Shown here one piece after another: positions 25,697 through 34,770 of a stretch of 64,000 nucleotides of DNA. Below the pieces are notes generated by a model. It did no database searches. It was not told where the DNA came from and worked only from the letters and a program-made list of their open reading frames with translations. The stretch is from Winogradskyella helgolandensis (GTDB lineage Bacteria; Bacteroidota; Bacteroidia; Flavobacteriales; Flavobacteriaceae), in the NCBI RefSeq assembly GCF_013404085.1, contig NZ_JABFHO010000001.1, positions 2,429,001 to 2,493,000 on the forward strand, written 5' to 3'. Position numbers and translations under genes: made by a program. Each line of letters opens with the position of its first letter. Positions within the stretch are counted from its first letter, which is position 1.

Positions 25697-27808
25697 ATGC
25701 AAGAACACCTCAAAACCAACATACTTAATTTTAAATGGCCTAATAGTGCGCCTACAATATTTTTATCATTAGAGGATATTGAAGGCAGTCATCCCATTCA
25801 TAAATCTAAATTTTCAAGACAGATTAAAGAGGTGTTTCCAGACACAGACCTATCTAATACAGACCAAATATTTACAACATTTACAACAGAAACACCTAAT
25901 GCACCAAGCATTAAGCTGAATTTAGTAAATGGTAGAGAATTGAGAATATATAAACAATACCTTAAACACCAATTAAGAAGCTATTTTCAATCAAAAGACT
26001 ATATAGTAGTAAAAAACTTTGTTGGTGATGTACAAGTGTGGATGCCTTCTCTTAAAGGCAATACAGAACATTATAATTTGTATTACAAATTCTCATTTAA
26101 GGTACAATTTGCAAAACTCACAGACTTACCAGAGCTTATTGTATCGTATGATGGCACATCAAAAGTCCTTACAACATCTGTTAAGGATATAGAGGAAACA
26201 GAGAATATTAAGCGTTGTGTATATGGACAAAAGACTTTTAATTACCAAATGAAACTCGATACAGAGGAGAAAGAAGAATTTTATAATGCAATTGAGTTTG
26301 ACCAAGCATTCCCAATATTTAGTTTACCATTAGCACGAGCATTAAATATACCTATTGAAGAACCTGTAAGACCAATTAATAAATACCAAAAATATGTAGC
26401 ACTTATCAATAATTTTGCAACCAACTATCTGTTTACAGAAGATTTTAAAGCCATATTTCCATTTAAGAATGATGCTTTTATAGATGTGCCTCTCAATCGT
26501 ATCAACCATATCGACCCACAAGTAGGTTTATTAGAATTTGGTAAAGACCAATATGGTAATAAAAAAACACATTTAGTGCCTAAATTGGCAATGAATAACC
26601 TCAACCCTTACAAAAGACCCAACAACCAAAACATTAAGTTTTTCTTTGTATACCATACCTCACATAAAGAAGCAATTAAAACCTTTTACAATAACCTCAA
26701 AACTGGTGTTACTGCGGATAAAAAGTATTTTAAAGGGATTGAGGCTTATGTAAATATTAAGGCTTCAACTTCTAAAGAACATTTTATTGAATTTACTAAC
26801 GAAAACAACCCAATACCAGAAATAGTTGAAAAGTTAGAGAGTTTAACCTTCGACCACGATAATGTGCTTTACGCAGCTTTTTATTTAAGTCCTTTCGATA
26901 AGTTCACACAAAATCCCGAAGACCGCGAAATCTATATTCAAATCAAAGAACTGTTTTTAAATGAAGGCATTGTTACACAAGTGGTAGATTATGAAAAAAT
27001 GGTGGTCAATATCGAGAATCAATACAACTTCCAATTTTCATTGCAAAATATGGCGTTAGCTATTCACGCCAAATTAGGTGGCGCACCTTGGAAACTTGCA
27101 GTAACCGATAAAAAAGAATTAGTAATAGGTGTTGGTGCATTTACCAATCAAGGCGAAAACAGACGTTATATAGCAAGTGCTTTTAGCTTTCAAAACAATG
27201 GCTTATTTAGAAAGTTCGAATATTTTGACCAAAGCGAAACAGACCTATTGGCAGGAAGTATATGTAAAGCCATTAGAGATTTTACATCGGTTGCAGAAGC
27301 AGATAAAGTAGTCATTCACTTCTATAAGGAAATGAGTTACGAGGAACTAAAACCAATTATTAGAGGGATGCATACATTAGGGTTAAAAATTCCGCTCTAC
27401 ATTCTAAATATCAATAAAACAGAAGCAGAAGATATTATTGCTTACGACCTTAATTGGAACAAAAAGTTAATGCCTGTAAGTGGTACATACATACGTATTA
27501 GCGAAAATCATTTTTTGTTGTTTAATAATGCACGTTACCCTAATTCACAGCGGTATGCAGATACAGATGGTTATCCGTTCCCAATAAAAATTAAGGTAAG
27601 CAGTCCAGATGAAGATGCTTTTGAAGATGCAGATGTAGTGTTAGAATTATTAACACAAGTGTATCAGTTTAGCAGATTATATTGGAAATCGCTTCGACAA
27701 CAAAATGTACCAATCACAATAAAATATCCAGAAATGGTAGCACAAATAGCACCACATTTTAATAATGGCGTTCCAGACGATGCTAAAGATGCTCTATGGT
27801 TTTTGTAA
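25697..27808 (+). CDS. Prokaryotic Argonaute (pAgo), probably catalytically inactive
   Basis: The 703-residue protein carries the MID/PIWI signatures of Argonautes: LQNMALAIHAKLGGAPWKL (449-467), LVIGVGAF (475-482), VVIHFYKEMS (538-547) and the C-terminal QFSRLYWKSLRQQN and IKYPEMVAQIAPHF. Gln450 and Lys459 fit guide 5'-end-binding residues. The first and third catalytic aspartates of the DEDX tetrad are replaced by Gly480 and Tyr543, so target cleavage is not expected. The ~300 residues before MID (LLEFGKDQ near 278-285, NNLNPYKRP) resemble N/L1/L2-type domains; a PAZ domain is not evident. The length lies between short and typical long pAgos. Inactive pAgos usually work with a separate effector, and the HEPN protein upstream is the obvious candidate. 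Confidence 0.88.
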   Translation: MQEHLKTNILNFKWPNSAPTIFLSLEDIEGSHPIHKSKFSRQIKEVFPDTDLSNTDQIFTTFTTETPNAPSIKLNLVNGRELRIYKQYLKHQLRSYFQSKDYIVVKNFVGDVQVWMPSLKGNTEHYNLYYKFSFKVQFAKLTDLPELIVSYDGTSKVLTTSVKDIEETENIKRCVYGQKTFNYQMKLDTEEKEEFYNAIEFDQAFPIFSLPLARALNIPIEEPVRPINKYQKYVALINNFATNYLFTEDFKAIFPFKNDAFIDVPLNRINHIDPQVGLLEFGKDQYGNKKTHLVPKLAMNNLNPYKRPNNQNIKFFFVYHTSHKEAIKTFYNNLKTGVTADKKYFKGIEAYVNIKASTSKEHFIEFTNENNPIPEIVEKLESLTFDHDNVLYAAFYLSPFDKFTQNPEDREIYIQIKELFLNEGIVTQVVDYEKMVVNIENQYNFQFSLQNMALAIHAKLGGAPWKLAVTDKKELVIGVGAFTNQGENRRYIASAFSFQNNGLFRKFEYFDQSETDLLAGSICKAIRDFTSVAEADKVVIHFYKEMSYEELKPIIRGMHTLGLKIPLYILNINKTEAEDIIAYDLNWNKKLMPVSGTYIRISENHFLLFNNARYPNSQRYADTDGYPFPIKIKVSSPDEDAFEDADVVLELLTQVYQFSRLYWKSLRQQNVPITIKYPEMVAQIAPHFNNGVPDDAKDALWFL

Positions 27809-27853
27809 TTTACCAATCAATTTATTTGCAACACCATTGCATTCAATAATTTG

Positions 27854-27861
27854 TATATTTG
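27854..27861 (+). promoter_or_regulatory. -7 element before the czc cluster
   Basis: TATATTTG fits the TAnnTTTG consensus and ends 10 bp before the ATG at 27872. The short distance would give a nearly leaderless transcript. Confidence 0.5.
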
Positions 27862-27871
27862 TATAAATTAT

Positions 27872-28267
27872 ATGAAAATATTTGTTTCCATATCAATGTC
27901 TATTTTATTCTTTTTTCAAGGGATAAGCATAGATATGGACTTTTGTGGTCCAATTAAAGAAATTTCAAATGTAATTACCCATTATCAAGACCATAAAGTT
28001 TATGGAGACTCTTTCTTTGAATATGTAGTTGAAGATTACATTGAGAGCGATGCTAAAAATGAAGAGCATCATCATAACCCAGATAAGGAGAATACACCAG
28101 TCCATTCCCATAATCAATGTTGTCACCCTTTGGTATTAATTATTGCGAACAATAATTTGGCTTTAACCAATCTATTAAAGTTTGAAGAGAAAAAACAATA
28201 TAATTTACATAAAGTAAACTTCACTTCCAGATATTTGGAATCACTTTTCCAGCCACCTAAAGTATAA
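27872..28267 (+). CDS. Small exported Cys/His-rich protein heading the czc cluster
   Basis: The ATG at 27872 is preferred over an in-frame TTG that overlaps the promoter element. The 131-residue protein has an N-terminal hydrophobic signal (ISMSILFFFQGISI), then MDFCGP, a histidine-rich stretch (EEHHHNPDKENTPVHSHNQ), a CC pair (NQCCHP) and a final QPPKV. The order DxCG, CC, PP parallels the HYC-CC-PP type protein at 36794-37207, which heads the copper cluster. It lies between the Argonaute gene and czcA and is probably a periplasmic metal-binding or sensing accessory. Confidence 0.6.
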   Translation: MKIFVSISMSILFFFQGISIDMDFCGPIKEISNVITHYQDHKVYGDSFFEYVVEDYIESDAKNEEHHHNPDKENTPVHSHNQCCHPLVLIIANNNLALTNLLKFEEKKQYNLHKVNFTSRYLESLFQPPKV

Positions 28268-28390
28268 TTCAGTTTTTTAATGGATAGCTATATCCAATTT
28301 TGAGCCTAAAGGGTTCATTTCATTTTGTGTAATTCTATTTTCTTATATCAGAATTGTATCGAATAGTTTAACTGAATTAATACATTTTCT
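28268..28390 (+). promoter_or_regulatory. Structured leader of czcA
   Basis: A hairpin TGGATA-GCTA-TATCCA lies at 28281-28296. AATTCT (28331) and AGAATT (28350) form another. AATTCAGTT (28266-28274) and AACTGAATT (28370-28378) are a perfect 9-bp inverted repeat that spans almost the whole leader. It may fold as a compact 5' untranslated region. Confidence 0.4.
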
Positions 28391-31300
28391 ATGATTAATA
28401 AAATCATTGATTTTTCAATCAATAACAAATTTATTATTGGTTTGCTTACGCTTACCATAATCGGAACAGGTATTTGGAGTATGACCAAAGTGCCAATAGA
28501 TGCTGTTCCAGATATTACCAATAACCAAGTACAGGTTATTACACAATCCCCCAATTTAGGTACTGAAGATATTGAGCAAATTGTTACTTATCCAATTGAA
28601 GTGGCAATGAGCAATCTTCCTGATGTTCAGGAAATAAGGTCAATTTCTCGTTTTGGCTTATCTGTGGTTACTATTGTATTTGATGATGATATGGGAACAT
28701 ATCTACCTCGCCAATTAGTAGCCGAAAAACTAAACAAAGTCAAAGAGCAAATACCTGCTGGATTTGGCGAACCTACAATGGGTCCTATTTCAACAGGTTT
28801 AGGAGAGATTTACCAATACACACTAAAAGTTGCACCAGAGTTTAAAGACAAATACAACATTGCAGATTTACGCTCAATGCAAGACTGGATTGTACAGCGT
28901 CAAATGGCAATGGTTCCTGGTGTGGTAGAAGTAAACGCTATTGGTGGAAAAATAAAACAATACGAAGTAGCGGTTGACCCAAACGATTTAAATGCTATTG
29001 GCCTTACCATTACAGATGTGTTTAATGCACTTGAAGCCAATAATCAAAATACAGGAGGTGCATATATTGAAAAGAACCATCAAGCCAATTTTATTCGTGG
29101 TGAAGGCTTGGTGAGAAGTTTAGAGGACATTAAAAAAATCACTGTCAAGAATATTAATAATATACCTGTCACTATTGGCGATATTGCTACGGTACAATTT
29201 GGCTCTGCAATTCGTTACGGTGCATTAACCCAAGATGGTGAAGGAGAAGTTGTAGGTGGATTGGTAATGATGCTAAAAGGAGCTAATTCCAATGATGTTA
29301 TTGCCAATGTAAAAGAGCGAATGACTCAAATTGAAAAGTCGTTACCAGAAGGCGTAATTATTGAACCATTATTAGACCGAAGTAAATTAATTGGCGAAAC
29401 AACTTCTACAGTAACAACTAATCTTATTGAAGGTGCATTAATCGTCATTTTTGTGTTGGTCTTTTTGTTAGGTAATTGGCGAGGAGGTTTAATAGTTGCC
29501 TCTACTATTCCATTATCCTTATTATTTGCTTTTATTTTAATGAATGTTTTTGATGTTTGGGTAAACCTAATGAGTTTAGGAGCAATTGATTTCGGAATCA
29601 TTGTAGATGGTGCTGTAATTATTGTTGAAAGCACTGTTTTTCTTATAGCATCACAAGTTTTGAAAAAGAAACAACTTACATCTAAAGAAAGAGATAAAGT
29701 TGCTTCTAATGCTTCAAAAAAGATGATGAATGCTGCCTTCTTCGGTCAGTTGATTATCCTTATCGTTTTTCTACCCATTTTAGCCTTACAAGGTATTGAA
29801 GGAAAGATGTTTAAACCAATGGCTTTGACCTTTATTTTTGCTATGATTGGTGCAATGGTACTTTGTTTAACCTATGTGCCAATGATGTCAGCTTTAATAT
29901 TAAGAGCACCTAAAAACGATAAAAAATCTTATGGAGATAGATTTGTGCATTGGGTTGAAGATAAATACCAACCTTTATTGGTTAGAGCCTTGCGAAAAGG
30001 GAAATGGGTAATTGGTATTGCAGTTGTGTTGTTCGGAATAACCGTTTTTATGTTTTCAAGAATGGGTGGCGAGTTCATTCCGCAACTCGATGAAGGTGAT
30101 ATTGCATTTCACGCTATTTTAAAACCAGGTAGTTCACTTACAGAAACTATTGAAACTACTACCAAAATAGAACAAATAGTAAAAGCAAAATTTCCAGAAG
30201 TTGATAAAATTGTGAGTCGTATTGGTGTTGCCGAAATTCCAACCGACCCGATGCCTATGGATATTGCCGATGTTTTTGTAATTCTGAAACCTAAAAGTGA
30301 ATGGACTACTATAGAATCAAAAGATGAATTGATTGAAGCAATGAAAGAAGCAGTTGAAATGGTTCCTGGTGTTAATTATGAGTTTACACAACCTATTGAA
30401 ATGCGTTTTAACGAGTTATTAGAAGGTGTTCGTGAAGATATTGCTATAAAACTTTATGGTGAAGACATTGATATTCTATCTCAAAAAGCCGAAGAAATAT
30501 CTAAAATTATCGCAGGTACTGAAGGTATTGGTGATATGAAAGCGGAAGCCACAACAGGTTTGCCACAAATGACAATCAATTACAACAGGAATAAATTGGC
30601 GCAATATGGTCTTCAAATAAATACGCTTAATCAAACCGTACAATCTGCATTTGCAGGTGGTACAGCAGGTGTAATTTTTGAAGGTGAAAAACGCTTCGAT
30701 TTAGTAGTACGATTAAGCGATCAAAACCGTAAGGATATTTCAGATGTTCAAAACCTGTATATCAATTTACCTTCGGGTGCTCAAATTCCTTTACGTGAAA
30801 TTGCAGATGTAAGCTATAAAGCAGGACCAATGCAAATCAGTAGAGATAACACCAATAGAAGAACCTATGTAGGTGTTAATGTTAGAGGACGTGATGTAAA
30901 ATCGTTAGTAACTGAAATTAAATCAAAATTAGATGCACAATTAGAATTACCATCAGGTTATTTTATTCGTTATGGTGGTGCATTTGAAAATTTAGAACGT
31001 GCCAGCAACCGATTACAAACCGTTGTGCCTATTGCATTGTTACTCATATTTATACTAATATATTTTGCATTAAAATCTTTACCACAGACCTTAATGATTT
31101 ACATAGCTATTCCAATGGCAACTATTGGTGGTGTTGTGGCGTTGTGGTTACGTGATATGCCATTTAGTATTTCGGCAGGTGTTGGTTTTATTGTGCTGTT
31201 TGGTGTTGCAGTTTTAAATGGTTTGGTAATGATAAGCGGACTCAACGAATTAAAAGAAGAAGGTGTAACCAATCTAAAGGATAGAATAGTTGAAGGTACT

Positions 31301-32725
31301 AAACGAAGAATCAGACCTATTATGCTAACTGCTTTTACAGATGTATTAGGCTTTCTACCAATGGCTATTTCATCATCAGCTGGTGCAGAAGTACAACGTC
31401 CATTGGCAACGGTTGTTATTGGTGGATTATTAACTTCAACTTTGCTTACCTTATTTGTTTTACCAATTTTATATCATTGGGTAGAAAACAAATCTTTTAC
31501 GTTTAAGCCAAATAAAAAGTTAGTAACAGCAACAGCAGTTGTATTATTACTATTTGGCTTTTCACCACAAAGTAATGCACAAGAGTTGAATGATACAATT
31601 CCCGAAATTTCATTACAGGAAGCTGTTAAACTCGCAAAAAGTAATTATCCATTATTGAAGCAAAAGCAGTTGGAAATTACAAAACAAGAACAATTAAAAT
31701 CGACTGCCTATGATTTCGGAACGACTCAAATTTTTACAGGTGGAGAAGAAATTGATAATGGAAATGGCATCTATACAACCATTGGTATTGGTCAATCAAA
31801 TATCGATGTATTTGGCATTGGTTCTAAAAAGAAGCTACAAGAACAACGCATTCAATTGGCACAAAAAGCCTTTCAACTTTCCGAGTTGGAATTAGAATTG
31901 GAAGTTAAAAAAGCTTGGTCTAATTGCTATCAAATGAAACAAAACTATGATTTGTATAAGGAATTGGATTCCATTTATTCCAAATTCGAGCAAGCAGTAG
32001 CTTTAAATTATGAAGTAGAAGCTATTTCTAAATTAGAATATTCAGCAGCAAAAAATCAAGCGTTTCAAATTCAGAATAAAAAAGCGCAAGCCTATAGTGA
32101 TTATCTTATTGCTTTACGGCAATTCAATTTGTGGTTGGTTTCAGATGAAATTTTTACGGTTTCAGATGAATTTGATGTAGCTATGGACAATGATATGGAA
32201 ATGTCCAATATTGAAAGCCATCCATTGTACAGTATTTCGCTGAGCATTGTAGATGAAGCGGAAGCCAAATACAAAGCTGCAAAAGTAGATAATTTACCAA
32301 AGTTCAACTTACAAGGTGGTTTACAGAAAGTAAATGGCAATTCAGGATTTTACACGTATCAAGCAGGAATTTCCATTCCGTTTTTATCAGGTACTAACAA
32401 AGCACAGGTTAGAAGTGCCAGAATTGATAAAGACATAGCCGAAACCAATGTAGCGTTCAAAAAACAGGAAGTACAATCAAGGTTTGTTCAGGCTAAAGAA
32501 AATTATATGAAATGGAAAACATCTTGGGAGTTTTACAAAGACCAAGTTTTACCATTAACAAAAGAGCAAAAAACAGGTGCATTACTGGCATACAGAGAAG
32601 GCGAAATAGATTATACTGCATTTACGCAATTAATAAAAGAAGCCATTCAATCGGAACTTGAAGCACAGACTGCATTAGTAAACTATTTAGAAAGCACATT
32701 TCAATTACAATATTTTAATCAATAA
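28391..32725 (+). CDS. czcA: CzcA-type RND efflux pump fused to a CzcC/TolC-like outer-membrane factor
   Basis: The 1444-residue protein is a fusion. Residues 1-~1035 form an HME-RND pump with twelve membrane helices and the TM4 proton-relay motif DFGIIVDGAVIIVE (Asp400, Asp406, Glu413), which is typical of the Zn/Co/Cd subgroup. Residues from about 1062 form an outer-membrane factor (LQEAVKLAKSNYPLLKQKQL, then long coiled coils and a second repeat). Between them is a hydrophobic stretch ending SNAQE, which looks like an internal signal peptide with a cleavage site. CzcA/CzcC fusions are known in Bacteroidota. It is followed after 4 bp by the CzcB-type adaptor. The substrate is inferred from the TM4 motif and the neighbouring P-type ATPase. 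Confidence 0.88.
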   Translation: MINKIIDFSINNKFIIGLLTLTIIGTGIWSMTKVPIDAVPDITNNQVQVITQSPNLGTEDIEQIVTYPIEVAMSNLPDVQEIRSISRFGLSVVTIVFDDDMGTYLPRQLVAEKLNKVKEQIPAGFGEPTMGPISTGLGEIYQYTLKVAPEFKDKYNIADLRSMQDWIVQRQMAMVPGVVEVNAIGGKIKQYEVAVDPNDLNAIGLTITDVFNALEANNQNTGGAYIEKNHQANFIRGEGLVRSLEDIKKITVKNINNIPVTIGDIATVQFGSAIRYGALTQDGEGEVVGGLVMMLKGANSNDVIANVKERMTQIEKSLPEGVIIEPLLDRSKLIGETTSTVTTNLIEGALIVIFVLVFLLGNWRGGLIVASTIPLSLLFAFILMNVFDVWVNLMSLGAIDFGIIVDGAVIIVESTVFLIASQVLKKKQLTSKERDKVASNASKKMMNAAFFGQLIILIVFLPILALQGIEGKMFKPMALTFIFAMIGAMVLCLTYVPMMSALILRAPKNDKKSYGDRFVHWVEDKYQPLLVRALRKGKWVIGIAVVLFGITVFMFSRMGGEFIPQLDEGDIAFHAILKPGSSLTETIETTTKIEQIVKAKFPEVDKIVSRIGVAEIPTDPMPMDIADVFVILKPKSEWTTIESKDELIEAMKEAVEMVPGVNYEFTQPIEMRFNELLEGVREDIAIKLYGEDIDILSQKAEEISKIIAGTEGIGDMKAEATTGLPQMTINYNRNKLAQYGLQINTLNQTVQSAFAGGTAGVIFEGEKRFDLVVRLSDQNRKDISDVQNLYINLPSGAQIPLREIADVSYKAGPMQISRDNTNRRTYVGVNVRGRDVKSLVTEIKSKLDAQLELPSGYFIRYGGAFENLERASNRLQTVVPIALLLIFILIYFALKSLPQTLMIYIAIPMATIGGVVALWLRDMPFSISAGVGFIVLFGVAVLNGLVMISGLNELKEEGVTNLKDRIVEGTKRRIRPIMLTAFTDVLGFLPMAISSSAGAEVQRPLATVVIGGLLTSTLLTLFVLPILYHWVENKSFTFKPNKKLVTATAVVLLLFGFSPQSNAQELNDTIPEISLQEAVKLAKSNYPLLKQKQLEITKQEQLKSTAYDFGTTQIFTGGEEIDNGNGIYTTIGIGQSNIDVFGIGSKKKLQEQRIQLAQKAFQLSELELELEVKKAWSNCYQMKQNYDLYKELDSIYSKFEQAVALNYEVEAISKLEYSAAKNQAFQIQNKKAQAYSDYLIALRQFNLWLVSDEIFTVSDEFDVAMDNDMEMSNIESHPLYSISLSIVDEAEAKYKAAKVDNLPKFNLQGGLQKVNGNSGFYTYQAGISIPFLSGTNKAQVRSARIDKDIAETNVAFKKQEVQSRFVQAKENYMKWKTSWEFYKDQVLPLTKEQKTGALLAYREGEIDYTAFTQLIKEAIQSELEAQTALVNYLESTFQLQYFNQ

Positions 32726-32729
32726 GACA

Positions 32730-33935
32730 ATGAAAAATAAAATATATAAAATCCTTACCGTAATGGTGTTAGCCATTTTTGTTTCAGCTTGCGGAAATAA
32801 AGAAAATCATAACGAAAATGATGGTCATTCCCACTATGAGGAAGAAAAAACAGAAGTTAATGAAGCACATAATGAAAGCGAAGAAGTAATGCTTTCACAA
32901 CAGCAATTCGATGCTTTAAAAATGAAAATAGATACGTTGGCATTACGTAATATGAGCGGTTATGTTGAGGCAAATGGAACGTTAGAAGTGCCACCACAAA
33001 ATGAAGCAGCCATTACCACAGTCATTGGTGCAAATGTTGTTTCAATTGAAGTGATTGAAGGTGATAAAGTAAATAAAGGTCAAGTAGTAGCGTATCTATC
33101 GCACCCAAATATTATAAAATTACAAACGGATTATTTAAACGCTTATAGTAACAGTAATTTTTTGAAAAAGAATTACGAACGTCAACAAAAATTGTATGAA
33201 GCAGGTGTTGGTTCTGGTGCTAATTTTCAAAAGGCGGAAGCAGAGTATGATGCATCAAAAGCTATGGTTAATGGTTTAGAAGCGCAATTAAGAATACTCA
33301 ACGTTAACACTACATCAGTTCGCAATGGAACAATTGCACAGCGCATAGCCTTGCGAAGTCCAATAGAAGGCTTTGTGCAAAAAGTTGAAGTAAAAACAGG
33401 TCAGTATGTAGAGCCACAAACCGAAATATTTGAAATTGTAAATACGCATCACGTTCACGCAGATTTAATGGTCTTTGAAAAAGATGTTTATAAGGTACAG
33501 AAAGGTCAAAAAGTAAACTTTACAGTACAATCCATTCCAGATACAGAACTTACCGCAGAAATCTATTCAGTAAGTAAAACGTTTGAGGACAATCCAAAAG
33601 CAGTTCACGTTCACGCAGAAATAGAAAACAAAAAAGGCAACTTGATTCCTGGTATGTATATTCAAGGGAAAATACAAGTAGATAATACCCAAACAAAAGC
33701 CTTACCAGAAAGTGCAGTTATAAAAGAAGGCGATAGATATTATGTGTTTTCAGTTGAAAAAGAAAATAATGATTGGAGTTTTAAACCTATAGAAGTTGTG
33801 TTAGGTAATAAAGATGGTGATTGGGTGTCAATTCAATTTATTCAGGACATAGAAAGTAACACGCAATTTGCATACAATAATGCTTACTACCTTAACGCAG
33901 AAATGAAAAAAGGGGAAGCAGAACACGCACATTAA
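32730..33935 (+). CDS. czcB: CzcB-like efflux RND periplasmic adaptor lipoprotein
   Basis: The 401-residue membrane fusion protein has a lipoprotein signal (VMVLAIFVSAC, Cys21) followed by a His-rich segment (ENHNENDGHSHYEEE) that may bind metal. The biotinyl-lipoyl and hairpin domains are seen in PPQNEAAITTVIGANV, GDKVNKGQVVAYL and the coiled coil (LNAYSNSNFLKKNYERQQKL). VHVHAEIENKKG and GMYIQGKIQV are the beta-barrel strands. It links the inner-membrane RND part to the outer-membrane factor. It lies 4 bp after the czcA fusion and 2 bp before a Fur-family gene. Confidence 0.88.
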   Translation: MKNKIYKILTVMVLAIFVSACGNKENHNENDGHSHYEEEKTEVNEAHNESEEVMLSQQQFDALKMKIDTLALRNMSGYVEANGTLEVPPQNEAAITTVIGANVVSIEVIEGDKVNKGQVVAYLSHPNIIKLQTDYLNAYSNSNFLKKNYERQQKLYEAGVGSGANFQKAEAEYDASKAMVNGLEAQLRILNVNTTSVRNGTIAQRIALRSPIEGFVQKVEVKTGQYVEPQTEIFEIVNTHHVHADLMVFEKDVYKVQKGQKVNFTVQSIPDTELTAEIYSVSKTFEDNPKAVHVHAEIENKKGNLIPGMYIQGKIQVDNTQTKALPESAVIKEGDRYYVFSVEKENNDWSFKPIEVVLGNKDGDWVSIQFIQDIESNTQFAYNNAYYLNAEMKKGEAEHAH

Positions 33936-33937
33936 TT

Positions 33938-34351
33938 ATGGAAACAATAGAAAAAGTATTAGAGTCAAGAAATATTCGGGTTACGGCAATGCGTCTATTA
34001 ATTTATAAGTTTCTTGCTGAAAAAGAGGTCGCTGTTACTTTAAGTGACATAGAAAATGCGTTTGCAAAAGCAGATAGAACAACCTTATACAGAACTGTAA
34101 AAACTTTTGAGGAAAATGATATTGTACATCAAATAGACGATGGTACAGGAATAACTAAATATGCATTGTGTGAACAAGGTTGTAGTTGTGATATAAAAAC
34201 AGATTTACACTTACACTTCCATTGTAACAATTGCAATGAAACCATTTGCTTAACAGACCATAAAATCCCTCAAATTAAAGTGCCTGATGGCTTTGTTTCA
34301 GAGAATGTAAACTTGGTTGTCAAAGGTATTTGTGATAAGTGTAGTGGGTGA
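33938..34351 (+). CDS. Fur-family transcriptional regulator (Zur-like)
   Basis: The 137-residue protein has the Fur winged helix (RNIRVTAMRLLIYKF, DRTTLYRTVKTFEEND) and a metal-binding C-terminal domain. The structural zinc site is likely formed by HCNNC and ICDKC, while DLHLHFHC supplies histidines for the sensory site. Zn-sensing Zur is the best guess, because it sits inside the Zn/Cd-type efflux operon next to a zinc-type P-ATPase. A Fur protein inside an export operon is unusual, since Zur generally represses uptake. It could be derepressed when metal is low or act oppositely here. Confidence 0.8.
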   Translation: METIEKVLESRNIRVTAMRLLIYKFLAEKEVAVTLSDIENAFAKADRTTLYRTVKTFEENDIVHQIDDGTGITKYALCEQGCSCDIKTDLHLHFHCNNCNETICLTDHKIPQIKVPDGFVSENVNLVVKGICDKCSG

Positions 34352-34407
34352 TAAATGCACTTCCATTGCACTTATTATTAAATTACTTTTATCCAAAATT
34401 AGTGGAT

Positions 34408-34770
34408 ATGAAGTTTAATACTAAAATACTTAAACATCTTAAACAGGCTTATAACGAAGAATTAAAACAATACAGTTTCTGTTTAGAAAATAAACAATTT
34501 GGTGATGCTTGGTATCATTTAGAACGTAGTCATATCATAGGACAATCTTATCCTATAGAACATACCTATTCACATTGGCTTATGCTAAAGTTTGGATTTA
34601 GACAAAAAGATACGAAAGAAGTAATAGGTCAAATAATTAGGTTGCTTGTGGGTGGCTGGAAATCATTTATAAATCACGTTCCACTTGGTAATACAGGTGG
34701 AGCAAACGTGCCACCATTAAAACGAATGCCTATTCCAAATGACATTGAAAAATTATTAAATATTAAATGA
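34408..34770 (+). CDS. DUF3703-like protein
   Basis: The ATG at 34408 gives a 120-residue protein (MKFNTKILKHLKQAYNEELK). A GTG at 34348 would overlap the fur stop and add 20 residues lacking family character, so I prefer the later start. The pattern ENKQFGDAWYHLERSHIIGQ, HTYSHWLMLKFGFR, RLLVGGWKSFINHVPLGNTGGANV matches DUF3703, a family often found beside heavy-metal resistance genes. Its function is unknown; the histidines and tryptophans suggest a possible metal or cofactor site. Its end overlaps the P-type ATPase start by 4 bp (ATGA). Confidence 0.75.
   Translation: MKFNTKILKHLKQAYNEELKQYSFCLENKQFGDAWYHLERSHIIGQSYPIEHTYSHWLMLKFGFRQKDTKEVIGQIIRLLVGGWKSFINHVPLGNTGGANVPPLKRMPIPNDIEKLLNIK

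Noticed and set aside
31574..32725. Separate czcC gene starting inside czcA
   Set aside because: No start codon or stop separates the two parts; the frame is continuous, so a fusion is the simpler reading.
34348..34407. GTG start for the DUF3703-like gene
   Set aside because: The extra residues overlap the fur stop and do not look like the family; ATG at 34408 fits better.
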